DNA from: Chryseobacterium foetidum
GTDB taxonomy: Bacteria > Bacteroidota > Bacteroidia > Flavobacteriales > Weeksellaceae
Reading direction: 5' to 3'
DNA length: 64,000 nucleotides
Assembly (NCBI RefSeq): GCF_025457425.1
Contig: NZ_JAMXIA010000001.1
Span: 620,001-684,000 of the forward strand
The notes under the pieces are model-generated. The model made no database searches. It saw only the letters and a program-made list of their open reading frames with translations, and had not been told where the DNA came from. Shown here in pieces: positions 1 through 9,544 of this stretch (positions are counted from its first letter, which is position 1; every line of letters starts with the position of its first letter). Made by a program: the position numbers and the translations under genes.

Positions 1-2027
1 GAAGCCATCGCATAACCATAATCAAATCCTAAAACTCCGTACTCGGAAAGGTGAGAATTGAAAACGTCAAATCTGCTGTCTGAAACTTCTTTTAAAGGAA
101 CATATTCTTCTTCAGTATCTTCAGTTTTTACAACAGCGTGTCTGTGAGAGAATGTTCCTCTTTCCACATCTTCACCGGAAATTCTGATGTTGTGACCTTC
201 TACCAAAAGTGTAGCATAAGCCAGCCATTCTCCAAGAGCCCAATCTAAATTGTTCCCTTCGATAGCTTTAATTCTGTTATCAAAAAGTCTCGTAATTTTG
301 TTCAAGAACTTTTTATCAGCCGGAAGAGTTGACATTTTGATTGCCAATTCTTTCAGTTTTTCCAAGTCATATTTTGTATCAACAGCTTCCTGTACTGCAC
401 CTCTTTTTCCGATTGGGAAATTGGTCCAGTCATCCGCCATGAAAATATCCATTACGTTTTTCTCGATTTCTTTAGAAGCATCAAAATCCTTATCTAAAAG
501 TTCTTTGAAATCCGCTTCCATTTTAGCAATCAGATCATTGGAAACTACATTTTCTTTCAACAAAAGATCTTTGTATATTTCTCTTGGATTTGGGTGCTTG
601 GAGATTTTCTTGTATAAATTAGGTTGGGTAAATCTCGGTTCATCCCCTTCGTTATGACCATATTTTCTGTATCCCAACAGATCGATGTAAACATCTTTAC
701 CAAACTTAGCCCTGAAATCAGCGGCAAAATGAATTGCGTGAACAACAGCTTCTGCATCATCTGCGTTGACGTGCATCACCGGAGATTCTGTAACTTTTGC
801 AATATCTGTACAGTAAGTAGAAGATCTCGCATCCATATAATTGGTGGTAAACGAAACCTGATTATTCACAACAATATGAACCGTTCCACCGGTCTTGTAA
901 CCTTCCAAAGTCATCATCTGGGCAACCTCGTAAGCGATACCCTGACCAGCCAATGCACCGTCACCGTGAATGATGATTGGTAAAACTTTAGAATATTCTT
1001 TGTATTTATCATCCACTTTTGCACGGCAGATACCTTCCACCAAAGCGGCAACCGTTTCTAAGTGAGACGGGTTTGGAGTTAAATTGATAGAAACTTCTTC
1101 ACCCGAAGCCGTTTTTATTTTTTTAGATGAACCCAAGTGATATTTCACGTCACCTGAGAATACATCCTCTTCAAATTCTTTTCCTTCAAATTCCGAGAAA
1201 ATCTGTTTGTAAGATTTGCCAAAAATATTGGTCAACACATTCAGTCTTCCTCTGTGAGCCATCCCCAAAACAACCTCATCAACACCAAGCTGAGAAGATC
1301 TTGAGATCAACTGATCCAAAGCCGGAATTAAAGTTTCGCCACCTTCCAGTGAGAATCTTTTCTGACCTACGAATTTTGTATGAAGATAGTTTTCAAATGC
1401 AACAGCCTGATTTAATTTAAGTAAAATCTCAGTTTTTTCATTAGCATTAAGAACCGGATGATTTTCGTTCACCTGAATCCACTGCTTGATAAAATCTTTC
1501 TCTTTTACATTATTGATGTGCATATATTCTACCCCGATAGAATCGCAGTAGATGTTTTCAAGATGTGTAATGATTTCCTGTAATGAAGCAGGACCTTTCA
1601 TCCCTGTTTCAACGGCACAGTTGAAATTTGTGTTTAAATCTGACTTTTCAAGACCGAAATTTTCGATGTCCAAAGTTGGAGTGTGATGTCTTCTTTCACG
1701 TACAGGATTTGTTTTTGTGAAAAGGTGACCTCTCGTTCTGTACGCCTCAATAAGATTTACAACCTTAAACTCCTTCTTGATGTGCTCCGGAACTTCACCG
1801 TTTGAAGCTGCCTGTGCAATCTGCTGAACTGCCGCAGGAGAAGAATTCCCTGAATTTTTTATCTCACGGATGTCTTCTTCATCAGAATAGTTCTCTAACG
1901 CAAAATCAAAGCCTTGAAAAAAGGCTTTCCATGATGGTTCTAAAGAGTCCGGAAATTTCAGGTATTGTTGGTATAAATCCTCAATTAACTGAGAATGAGC
2001 TGCGTTTAGGAATGAAAATCTGTCCAT
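1..2027 (-). CDS. sucA: 2-oxoglutarate dehydrogenase E1 component, 3' end cut by window edge
   Basis: This is the thiamine-diphosphate-dependent E1 subunit of the 2-oxoglutarate dehydrogenase complex, which decarboxylates 2-oxoglutarate in the TCA cycle. About 675 N-terminal residues are visible and no stop is reached. The ATG at 2027 opens with MDRFSFLNAAHSQLIEDLYQ, the typical E1 N-terminus. Internal family motifs include GMAHRGRLNVLTNIFG, HGDGALAGQGIAYEV and GYRKYGHNEGDEPRFTQP, which form the cofactor and substrate regions. Full-length family members are about 930 residues, so roughly a quarter is missing. The E2 gene usually follows and would lie outside the window. The E3 gene lpdA is separate, at 53790-55193. 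Confidence 0.95.
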   Translation of the reverse strand, partial: MDRFSFLNAAHSQLIEDLYQQYLKFPDSLEPSWKAFFQGFDFALENYSDEEDIREIKNSGNSSPAAVQQIAQAASNGEVPEHIKKEFKVVNLIEAYRTRGHLFTKTNPVRERRHHTPTLDIENFGLEKSDLNTNFNCAVETGMKGPASLQEIITHLENIYCDSIGVEYMHINNVKEKDFIKQWIQVNENHPVLNANEKTEILLKLNQAVAFENYLHTKFVGQKRFSLEGGETLIPALDQLISRSSQLGVDEVVLGMAHRGRLNVLTNIFGKSYKQIFSEFEGKEFEEDVFSGDVKYHLGSSKKIKTASGEEVSINLTPNPSHLETVAALVEGICRAKVDDKYKEYSKVLPIIIHGDGALAGQGIAYEVAQMMTLEGYKTGGTVHIVVNNQVSFTTNYMDARSSTYCTDIAKVTESPVMHVNADDAEAVVHAIHFAADFRAKFGKDVYIDLLGYRKYGHNEGDEPRFTQPNLYKKISKHPNPREIYKDLLLKENVVSNDLIAKMEADFKELLDKDFDASKEIEKNVMDIFMADDWTNFPIGKRGAVQEAVDTKYDLEKLKELAIKMSTLPADKKFLNKITRLFDNRIKAIEGNNLDWALGEWLAYATLLVEGHNIRISGEDVERGTFSHRHAVVKTEDTEEEYVPLKEVSDSRFDVFNSHLSEYGVLGFDYGYAMA

Positions 2028-2073
2028 TATTACAGTATATCTGTTATTTAAATTTATGTTTCGAATTAATCTT

Positions 2074-2081
2074 CAAATTTA
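2074..2081 (-). promoter_or_regulatory. Candidate -7 box for sucA
   Basis: On the minus strand this reads TAAATTTG, an exact match to the flavobacterial -7 consensus TAnnTTTG, about 47 bases upstream of the sucA start codon. No convincing -33 TTG or TTTG was seen at the usual spacing, so support is moderate to weak. Confidence 0.3.
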
Positions 2082-2151
2082 ACAAAAAAATGTGAGGTAA
2101 AATGTTAGAAAAACCTTAAAAAATGAAAAGAAAAATATGATATTTGACATT

Positions 2152-3192
2152 TTATTTAAAAACTGACAAAGAAATCTTCAAATTGACATTCTGATTCTCA
2201 ACGGGCGGCTCAATGAATGTAAAAGACACATCGCCATATCTGAATTCATCTTTTTTTGCTTTCTGCACCAGTTGCTGAACAGCTTTCACAGAACTTTCAA
2301 AACTTCCCCGATAATAGATGATGTACTTTTCTGCACCATTCACAGTTCTGAAACTGAAGTTATTGTCTGTAACGCCTTCTTTTTTGCTCAACGGTATTCC
2401 GAGATAGTAGGAAATTTCTTTGTCTTTAAAATTATCCGGATCGGCAATCATCACTGGAAATCCAAATTCGTCGTCTTTTTTACCTAAATCAATGGTCACA
2501 AAATTGTAGACTTTATTGAAGTTCATCAGAAGGTTTCTGTACAGCGCATCTTTTTTGTTGGATGCACTCACATTAATTCCCAAAAGCATCTGGCTTTCGT
2601 CTTTTTCAACCATGATGCTGTCATATTTGATAGCGGCAAGCTGATTGTCTTTCTCCACTTTATTTCCGAGCACATTTTTCAGACTGACCATGCTTTTATT
2701 GATATTTTCGGTAAAACGGTCTTCAGTCCAGAAGTTCTGTACCCTCGTCCAAACCGGAAGTTTCGGGGTGTGTACCATCCACTTGATATGCGTTTGATTT
2801 TCTGAAACTTTTTTGAACTTAACCTCAATTACAGTCGGATTTTCATTATTATCCTCAAAAAGCTGATACCGCAACCCTTTGTCTTTACTTGCGAAACGGA
2901 TAAACATTTCACCATCACTTTCTTTAGCCGGATCGGTGTAACTGATGGCACTTCCCTCACCTTCATAAGGCGAATAATAGTCAATCTTAATGGTTTTTGA
3001 ACTTGAAAAATAATTATTCCATCTGGTAAAATTCTGCAGATTATCAAACTGAGAATATACTTTCTCCAAAGGATAATCTACCTGTCTTTCGATGGTAAAA
3101 TCTTTGTTTTCATCCACGAAAAAATACATGGAAGCAGTGTAAGCTCCGAGCAAAAGCAAAATTATAACCGCTAAAAATTTCAGTAAACGCAT
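2152..3192 (-). CDS. Membrane-anchored SRPBCC-domain protein of unknown ligand
   Basis: A 346-residue protein with an N-terminal hydrophobic segment at about residues 4-26. A START/SRPBCC-like region follows (about 35-165; VDYPLEKVYSQFDNLQNFTRWNNYF is characteristic of polyketide-cyclase/SRPBCC proteins). The C-terminal half (about 190-346) resembles a GyrI/effector-binding fold, with paired domains and a final RYGDVSFTFIEPP segment. Such proteins bind hydrophobic or small ligands, and the function here is unknown. It lies downstream of the glycogen operon on the same strand, but a strong hairpin at 3213-3246 separates them, so it is probably its own transcript. The lone ATG at 3192 precedes the membrane segment directly. 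Confidence 0.75.
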   Translation of the reverse strand: MRLLKFLAVIILLLLGAYTASMYFFVDENKDFTIERQVDYPLEKVYSQFDNLQNFTRWNNYFSSSKTIKIDYYSPYEGEGSAISYTDPAKESDGEMFIRFASKDKGLRYQLFEDNNENPTVIEVKFKKVSENQTHIKWMVHTPKLPVWTRVQNFWTEDRFTENINKSMVSLKNVLGNKVEKDNQLAAIKYDSIMVEKDESQMLLGINVSASNKKDALYRNLLMNFNKVYNFVTIDLGKKDDEFGFPVMIADPDNFKDKEISYYLGIPLSKKEGVTDNNFSFRTVNGAEKYIIYYRGSFESSVKAVQQLVQKAKKDEFRYGDVSFTFIEPPVENQNVNLKISLSVFK

Positions 3193-3212
3193 GACGCAAA
3201 AATAGGATAATT

Positions 3213-3246
3213 AAAAAGAGTGACCAATATGTTGATCACTCTTTTT
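3213..3246. terminator. Intrinsic terminator after the glycogen operon
   Basis: A 15-bp stem (AAAAAGAGTGACCAA paired with TTGATCACTCTTTTT, one wobble) encloses the loop TATG. On the minus strand it ends in a T run. It lies 135 bases beyond the glgC stop and 21 bases before the SRPBCC start, so it most likely ends the glgBAC transcript. Confidence 0.75.
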
Positions 3247-3249
3247 AGA

Positions 3250-3372
3250 GGGGTGCTGGATGCTGGATGAAGGGTGTTTAATCTTGCATTTTAAATTAAA
3301 TTTATTTTAAAATCAACTCAAAAAAACTTCCTAACTCCAATCGTCAGACTTCCATCTTCCATCATCAGACGT
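3250..3372. repeat. Degenerate short-word intergenic repeat
   Basis: Near-tandem words occur here: GTGCTGGATGCTGGATGAAG on one side, then a C/T-rich stretch with repeated CTTCCATCTTCCATC and two CGTCAGAC/ATCAGACGTC segments. There is no coding signal. Similar word-like tracts occur in other gaps of this window (53085, 53738, 55285). Confidence 0.5.
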
Positions 3373-3380
3373 CCCGCTTT

Positions 3381-4649
3381 TTAACCGATGTGCGTTCCCG
3401 AATGCAGAACAGCTCCTTTTTTCACAACGACAATTCCATCCTGAACGGAGTGCGTGCCATAGTCGCCATCAGGAATGTGTCTGCCTCCAATGATTCTTAC
3501 ATTGTCTCCGATGTAGCAGTTTTTATCGATGATTGTTTTTTCGATGTAGCAATATTTTCCGATACCCATATTTGGATAGCCGTTTTTATCATTTTCTACA
3601 ATTTCTGCAGTATTCTGATAGAAATCTGACCCCATTACGTAGGAATTTACAATCGTGCTTCCCTTATCAATTCTGGTACGGTTCCCAATCAAAGAATTTT
3701 CGATTTTATCTGCCATGATGATGCATCCGTCACCAAAAACAGCCTTGCTTACGTAAGATCCGTTAATCTTTGATGGTGGAAGCATTCTTGCTCTTGTAAA
3801 GATTGGAGAACTTGAAAATAAATTAAACTGAGGGAAATCCTGACATAGATCTAAATTGGCCTCGTAGAAAGATTCGATGGTTCCGATATCCGTCCAGTAC
3901 CCTTCATACTGATAACTTAAAGTCGTATATTTTCCGATAGCGTTCGGAATAATATCTTTTCCGAAATCATCTCCTGCACCATCTTCAAACATTTTTTTCA
4001 GCATCGATTTGGTGAAGATATAAATTCCCATTGATGCGAGATATTCTTTTCCTTTACTTTTATTTTCTTCTGAAACTTCAGACTGCAGACCGTTTAGCAT
4101 GTCGTAACCTGGTTTTTCAACGAATGAAGTGATGTTTCCGTCATCATCTGAACTTAAAATCCCGAAACCAGTTGCGTCTTTTGCATTAACCGGAATAGTT
4201 GCAATAGTTACATCACCGCCTTTCTCAATATGGAAGTCAAGCATTTCCTTAAAATCCATTTGGTAAAGCTGGTCTCCCGATAAAATAAGAATATATTCGT
4301 AGTCATATTTGTCTAAATGCTTCATAGACTGTCTCACGGCATCTGCAGTTCCCTGATACCAGTTTTCGTTTTCCACATTTTGTTCAGCAGCAAGAATATC
4401 TACAAAACCTTTGCTGAAGATGTCGAAATGGAAAGAATTTTTGATGTGTGAGTTGAGCGATGCTGAATTAAACTGGGTTAAGACAAGAATCTTGTTCATC
4501 CCCGAATTCAGACAGTTTGAAATCGGAATATCTACCAATCTGTATTTCCCTGCAATAGGAACAGCCGGCTTTGATCTTGAATAAGTAAGCGGAAACAATC
4601 TTGTACCTCTGCCACCTCCTAAAACAATCGATATTACATTTTGATTCAT
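3381..4649 (-). CDS. glgC: Glucose-1-phosphate adenylyltransferase (ADP-glucose pyrophosphorylase)
   Basis: Makes ADP-glucose from glucose-1-phosphate and ATP, the committed step of glycogen synthesis. The 422-residue length is normal for the family. The nucleotidyltransferase signature GGGRGTRLFPLT is at residues 11-22, followed by SKPAVPIAGKYRLVDIPISN. The sugar-phosphate region includes GTADAVRQSM. The C-terminal third is a left-handed beta-helix (repeated turns such as GDGCIIMADKIENSLIGN and GKYCYIEKTIIDKNCYIGDN). It is the last gene of the glgB-glgA-glgC operon and follows glgA after 131 bases. Allosteric control by glycolytic intermediates is usual for the family but was not tested here. 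Confidence 0.97.
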   Translation of the reverse strand: MNQNVISIVLGGGRGTRLFPLTYSRSKPAVPIAGKYRLVDIPISNCLNSGMNKILVLTQFNSASLNSHIKNSFHFDIFSKGFVDILAAEQNVENENWYQGTADAVRQSMKHLDKYDYEYILILSGDQLYQMDFKEMLDFHIEKGGDVTIATIPVNAKDATGFGILSSDDDGNITSFVEKPGYDMLNGLQSEVSEENKSKGKEYLASMGIYIFTKSMLKKMFEDGAGDDFGKDIIPNAIGKYTTLSYQYEGYWTDIGTIESFYEANLDLCQDFPQFNLFSSSPIFTRARMLPPSKINGSYVSKAVFGDGCIIMADKIENSLIGNRTRIDKGSTIVNSYVMGSDFYQNTAEIVENDKNGYPNMGIGKYCYIEKTIIDKNCYIGDNVRIIGGRHIPDGDYGTHSVQDGIVVVKKGAVLHSGTHIG

Positions 4650-4780
4650 AAATTAGTTTTGGTTTTCACCTTTTGGTTTGTTTATTATTAAATTTTATCT
4701 CTATAAAGTGATGTTTTCTGATAGTGAAACTGAAAATTTTAAGCTCACCATCTTTCATTTTCCTAAGTTCTTCTAAAATA

Positions 4781-6187
4781 CTAATTTTTATAAAGACTGA
4801 TGTATTTTTCCGCAGATTTTTCCCATGCAAAATCAAAACTCATATTCGCTTTGATAAGGCTCTGCATCACGTCTTTCTTGTAATACATTCCCACTGCCCT
4901 GTTGATTGCATGAAGAATGTCATCCACTCCCGGATGTGTGAAATTAATTCCCGCACCTCCTGTTGAAATATCTTTAACCGTATCTCTTAATCCACCCGTG
5001 TAACTTACAACCGGAATGGTTCCGTAGCGCATCGCATACATCTGATTAAGCCCGCAAGGCTCGACTCTGGATGGCATCAACAAAAAATCTGCCGAAGCAT
5101 AAATTTTATGCGAAAGATATTCTTTATAACCCAGATCCAGTGCGAAATTGCTGAAAGAGTAGCTCAGTTCCGAAAGTCTTTCTTCAAGATATTTGTTTCC
5201 TGAACCCAAAATAATGATGTTCAGACCACCATAATTTTGCTGAATGCTTCGCCAAACCACATCAGGCAAAAGATCAGCTCCTTTTTCCGTCGCAAATCTT
5301 CCTATAAACCCGAACAGAGGTAAATCAGGATTTAACCCGTACTCTTTACAAAGTTTTTCTTTGCTTAATTTTTTCTTTTTGAAAACATCTCTTTTGGTAA
5401 AATTGTAATCCAGCATTGTGTCTGTTGCAGGATTCCAGACTTCGGTATCAATTCCGTTGATAATGCCGTGGGCTTTGTAATGTTCATCTCTTACCAGATT
5501 TTCAAGACCTTTAAAGCTTTCAAACAATTCCTGAAGATAACCTTCCGAAACAGTTGTGAATGCATGGGCACATTTGATCATCGATGCCAAAGGATTAATC
5601 ATTCCGTCCCAATCCAGAAGTCCCCATTTATACTGGTCGAAAGAAGGGAAATAATTCGCCATTCCCCAGCTCATCCAGCCTTGATATTCTCCGTTATGAA
5701 TTGTGGCAACTGTTTTCACTCCTTTTAAAAATCCAAATTCCGGACAGTTTTCTATCATAAAAGGAACCAGTCCGGTGTGATAATCATGACAGTGAAGCAC
5801 ATTCGGACGAATCTGCATCGCAGTCAGCCAATGCAGCAAACCATGCTGAAAAGCCAGAAACTGAAAGCTTTCATCCTGATAACCATAAGGATTATCCCGA
5901 TCCAATAGTCCGGGAATTCTGACCATGAAAAGTTCAAAACCCAGCACATCAGTTTTTTCCTTTAAAACCTGTACCTGAAGCATGTTTCCGCCCTGATGAA
6001 TCCACCCGTCAAAAACAATTTCAAAATCGTGATCGAACACGAAAGGCTTGTTGTAAAATGGCATTACGACTTTAGCGTTGATACCTTTTATCTTATTCTG
6101 ATATTTCGGTAAAGCACCGACGACATCGGCAAGTCCGCCCACTTTGGCGACAGGATAACATTCTGTACTGAGGTGATATATATTCAT
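4781..6187 (-). CDS. glgA: Glycogen synthase (ADP-glucose, GT5)
   Basis: Transfers glucose from ADP-glucose to the non-reducing end of a growing alpha-1,4-glucan. It has 468 residues, the normal size for bacterial GlgA. The N-terminal domain carries KVGGLADVVGALPK (about 15-28), the ADP-glucose binding motif with the essential Lys-x-Gly-Gly. The C-terminal GT-B domain holds GFIGRFATEKGADLL and the EPCGLNQMYAMRYGTIPVV motif with the conserved glutamate. The start codon lies 3 bases after the glgB stop, so the two genes are transcriptionally linked. Confidence 0.97.
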   Translation of the reverse strand: MNIYHLSTECYPVAKVGGLADVVGALPKYQNKIKGINAKVVMPFYNKPFVFDHDFEIVFDGWIHQGGNMLQVQVLKEKTDVLGFELFMVRIPGLLDRDNPYGYQDESFQFLAFQHGLLHWLTAMQIRPNVLHCHDYHTGLVPFMIENCPEFGFLKGVKTVATIHNGEYQGWMSWGMANYFPSFDQYKWGLLDWDGMINPLASMIKCAHAFTTVSEGYLQELFESFKGLENLVRDEHYKAHGIINGIDTEVWNPATDTMLDYNFTKRDVFKKKKLSKEKLCKEYGLNPDLPLFGFIGRFATEKGADLLPDVVWRSIQQNYGGLNIIILGSGNKYLEERLSELSYSFSNFALDLGYKEYLSHKIYASADFLLMPSRVEPCGLNQMYAMRYGTIPVVSYTGGLRDTVKDISTGGAGINFTHPGVDDILHAINRAVGMYYKKDVMQSLIKANMSFDFAWEKSAEKYISLYKN

Positions 6188-6190
6188 CTG

Positions 6191-8143
6191 CTATTTTTTA
6201 ATTTTAAGTTTTGATTTAAGTTTTTTTGTAACAATTGTTTTTGATTTTCTTAAAACCACTCCCGAAAGTGCCGGAAGATTAATGCTTATTGTGTTTGTTT
6301 TGTTTTTCCACTCTTCTTTATCTTCACTGAAGATATTCGCAATAACGCCGCTACCTCCATATTTTTCATCATCAGAATTAAAGATAACTTCCCATTTTGA
6401 ATTTTCATCAACTCCAACCTTGTAATCAATAACCCTTGGCGTAAGATTAAGAATTGTCATTAAAATGTCATCTTCATTTTTGCCTTTTCGTAAATAAATT
6501 AGAACAGAATTATCGGTATCATCTGCTTCCACCCATTCAAAACCATAAGGATTAAACTGATTTTCATAGAGTGCCGTTTCGTTTTTATACAAATGATTCA
6601 AATCCTTTACAGCTTCCCTCAACCCTGAATGAATCGGATATTCCAAAAGATGCCAGTCTAAACTCTGTTTAAAATTCCACTCGCTCGTCTGCCCAAATTC
6701 ATCTCCCATAAAAAGCAGTTTTGCTCCCGGATGCGTGTACATATAAACATACAAAGCTCTGAGATTGGCAAATTTCTGCCATTCGTCTCCGAACATTTTA
6801 TAGATCAAACTTGCTTTTCCGTGAACAACTTCGTCGTGGGACAGAGGCATCATATAATTTTCATTATACATATACATCGACGCAAAGGTGAGCTTGTGAT
6901 GAAAATGCTTTCGGTTGATCGGATCTTCCTTAAAATATTTGAGCGTATCGTGCATCCAACCCATCATCCATTTCATTCCAAAACCTACTCCACCGTCATG
7001 AACAGGTTTGGTAAGCATTGGAAAATCCGAACTTTCCTCTGCGATGGTCATGATGGAATCGCCAAATTCTTTATAAACTGCGGTATTGAATTCCTGAAGA
7101 AAGGTTTTGGCTTCAAGATTCACATTTGTTCCAAAAATATTGGGCTCCCACTCGCCCTCGTTTCTCGAATAATCTAAATGCAACATAGATGTTACAGCAT
7201 CTACACGCAATCCGTCTGCATGATAACGGTCGAGCCAGAACATGGCGTTGGAAATCAGGAAAGATTTAACCTCATTTCTGCCGTAATTGAAAATGTAGGA
7301 TTTCCAGTCCGGATGAAAGCCCTTTCTTGGATCTTCATGTTCGTACAGATAAGAACCGTCGAATTTGTGCAAACCGTTGGCGTCGCCCGGAAAATGGGAC
7401 GGAACCCAGTCGAGGATTACACCAATATTATTTTTGTGAAGTTCATTAATTAAAAACATCAGATCCTGGGGCGAACCGAATCTTGACGTTGCTGCAAAAA
7501 ATCCGGTAATCTGATAGCCCCAGCTTGGATCATAAGGATATTCCATTACAGGCATGAATTCTACGTGCGTGAAACCCATTTCCAGAATATACGGAACGAG
7601 CTTTCCGGCTATGTCGCGGTAATTTAAAAACTGTTTTGGATTATCGCCAAAACGCAACCACGAACCAATGTGCATTTCATAAACGGAAATCGGAGCATTA
7701 AGACTGTTGTTTTTCCAGCGGTTCTGTATCCAATCTGTATCATCCCAATCGTAATAAGTTGTGGAAATAAGCGATGCAGCCTGAAGATTCTGTTCCCAGC
7801 TCAGTGCATACGGATCACTTTTCTCGAGAATTTTGCCCTCTTTGGTTTCGATGGCGTATTTATACAAAGTTCCCCATGTGAGACCTGCAATGAAGCCTTC
7901 CCAAATGCCGGATTCATCCCATCTCGGTGAAAGAACAGCTTCGGAAGGGTTCCATTTATTAAAATTACCAATCACCGAAACTTTTGTGGCAAAAGGTGCC
8001 CAGACTGAAAAGTAAACACCTTCCACTCCATCTTTAGTTACGGAATGAGCGCCGAATTTATCATACAGTTTATAGTGTTTACCTTCCTTGAAAAGATAAA
8101 TATCATGCTCGGTAAAAAGTGAATAGTTTTGTACAGACTTCAT
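6191..8143 (-). CDS. glgB: 1,4-alpha-glucan branching enzyme (GH13)
   Basis: Creates alpha-1,6 branches in glycogen. It has 650 residues: an N-terminal CBM48-type beta-domain (about 35-135; VYFSVWAPFATKVSVIGNFN), a GH13 catalytic barrel, and a C-terminal beta-domain. Catalytic motifs are GLRVDAVTSML with the nucleophile Asp315, TIAEESSDFP with the acid/base Glu (about 369), and MPLSHDEVVHGK with the third carboxylate. The last residues are a lysine-rich tail. It is the first gene of the minus-strand glycogen operon and is divergent from the esterase at 8435. Confidence 0.97.
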   Translation of the reverse strand: MKSVQNYSLFTEHDIYLFKEGKHYKLYDKFGAHSVTKDGVEGVYFSVWAPFATKVSVIGNFNKWNPSEAVLSPRWDESGIWEGFIAGLTWGTLYKYAIETKEGKILEKSDPYALSWEQNLQAASLISTTYYDWDDTDWIQNRWKNNSLNAPISVYEMHIGSWLRFGDNPKQFLNYRDIAGKLVPYILEMGFTHVEFMPVMEYPYDPSWGYQITGFFAATSRFGSPQDLMFLINELHKNNIGVILDWVPSHFPGDANGLHKFDGSYLYEHEDPRKGFHPDWKSYIFNYGRNEVKSFLISNAMFWLDRYHADGLRVDAVTSMLHLDYSRNEGEWEPNIFGTNVNLEAKTFLQEFNTAVYKEFGDSIMTIAEESSDFPMLTKPVHDGGVGFGMKWMMGWMHDTLKYFKEDPINRKHFHHKLTFASMYMYNENYMMPLSHDEVVHGKASLIYKMFGDEWQKFANLRALYVYMYTHPGAKLLFMGDEFGQTSEWNFKQSLDWHLLEYPIHSGLREAVKDLNHLYKNETALYENQFNPYGFEWVEADDTDNSVLIYLRKGKNEDDILMTILNLTPRVIDYKVGVDENSKWEVIFNSDDEKYGGSGVIANIFSEDKEEWKNKTNTISINLPALSGVVLRKSKTIVTKKLKSKLKIKK

Positions 8144-8434
8144 CGTTTATGTTTTTCTCCTGAATTGAGTTGCAAAACTCCTACTGCAAGAGTTATACCC
8201 CACATCAACTAATTTTTGGGATTTACGTAAATATATAAAATTTTATTATGCAAAACACAGTTGTAACAAAATTTTAATATTGATTTTAATTTAAATTAAT
8301 TCAAACACCTTTGACAATGTTTAATCCTGAAAAAAATCTGTTGAAATTTTTAATATTTAAAAAACACAGAACCTTCTTCAGTTTAAAAAAAGTTTTTATA
8401 AATTTAAACAAACAAAAAATATTTCAGAACATAC
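8144..8434. promoter_or_regulatory. Divergent intergenic region of glgB and the glycogen-linked esterase
   Basis: This 291-base very AT-rich gap separates glgB from the divergent esterase and must contain both promoters. On the minus strand a TTTG (8251-8254) precedes TATATTTA (8228-8235), a near match to the flavobacterial -33/-7 pair. The spacing is only 15 bases, shorter than usual, so the match is weak. No ORF or RNA gene was seen. Confidence 0.4.
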
Positions 8435-9544
8435 ATGATATTTAATTTAAAGACACAGGAAAATGATGACAGACCGATTTACATTACAGGTAACTTCAAC
8501 AGCTGGAATCCTAAAGATCCAAAATTCAGGCTTTGGAAAAAAGAGCCACAGCATTCATTAATAGAAATTCACGACAATCTTTTACCCGACATTATAGAAT
8601 ACAAATTCACGAAAGGCGGTTGGGAAAATGTGGAATTGGACGAATACGCCAAAATAACACCAAACCGGAGAATTGAAAAAAGCAGACAAAATTCTGATGA
8701 CGTCGTAACCAAATGGCGTTACAATTGGGGACCTTTTAAAAAAGAACTTTATCCTATTGCAGAAATTATTTCTGAAGAATTTTACATCCCGCAACTCGAC
8801 AGACACCGTAAAATCTGGGCTTTGCTTCCACACGATTATTATTCGACGGAAAAAAGCTATCCGGTGCTTTATCTTCAGGATGCTCAGAACCTTTTCAACG
8901 AAGGTAGTGCCTACGGGAACTGGGAAATCGACAAAAAACTATCTGTACTCTCAGAATACGGTCGCGGCGATGTCATCGTCATTGCCATTGAGCACGGAAG
9001 CGAAGATCGCATCAAAGAATATATTTTCGACAACGACAGTGTTGCCAATGGCTCGGAAGGTAAAAAATACATCAGATTTATTACTGATACTTTGAAACCG
9101 TACGTAGACGCGCATTACAGAACAAAAAAAGACCGTGACAATACAGGAATCGGCGGCAGCTCACTGGGCGGACTCATCAGTATTTACAGTGGATTTCTGT
9201 ATCCTGAGGTTTACTCTAAACTTTTGATTTTTTCGCCAAGCCTTTGGATTGAACCCAATAACAATTTCCCGATGATGAACTTCAGGGTTCCTTTTAAAAC
9301 TAAAATTTACCTCTACGGAGGCGAAAAAGAAGGTTCAAAAATGGTTAACCGCATCAATGTTTTTGAGCAATATCTTAAAATATGGGAGAAGAAAAACCTC
9401 TTTGATTTTGAATTTAAAACCAATATCAACCCAGATGGCGAACATAAGGAATTTTACTGGTCGCAGGAGTTCCCAAGGGCTATAGAGTGGCTTTTTTACA
9501 ACAATACAGAAAATCCGGTGGAAGTAACTCCGCATCAGGATTAA
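8435..9544 (+). CDS. Esterase-family alpha/beta hydrolase with N-terminal glycogen-binding-like domain
   Basis: A 369-residue two-domain protein. Residues 1-90 resemble a CBM48/AMPK-type starch-binding domain (PIYITGNFNSWNP, then IIEYKFTKGGWENVE). Residues about 115-365 are an esterase D/enterochelin-esterase-like hydrolase. They include KIWALLPHDYYSTEKSYPVLYLQDAQN, the nucleophile elbow GGSSLGG (Ser243) and a late His in DGEHKEFYW. No signal peptide was seen. It is divergent from the glycogen operon, which with the glucan-binding-like domain suggests a glycogen-associated or sugar-ester substrate (inference). Its last bases run into a short non-coding gap before the aminopeptidase gene. Confidence 0.8.
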   Translation: MIFNLKTQENDDRPIYITGNFNSWNPKDPKFRLWKKEPQHSLIEIHDNLLPDIIEYKFTKGGWENVELDEYAKITPNRRIEKSRQNSDDVVTKWRYNWGPFKKELYPIAEIISEEFYIPQLDRHRKIWALLPHDYYSTEKSYPVLYLQDAQNLFNEGSAYGNWEIDKKLSVLSEYGRGDVIVIAIEHGSEDRIKEYIFDNDSVANGSEGKKYIRFITDTLKPYVDAHYRTKKDRDNTGIGGSSLGGLISIYSGFLYPEVYSKLLIFSPSLWIEPNNNFPMMNFRVPFKTKIYLYGGEKEGSKMVNRINVFEQYLKIWEKKNLFDFEFKTNINPDGEHKEFYWSQEFPRAIEWLFYNNTENPVEVTPHQD

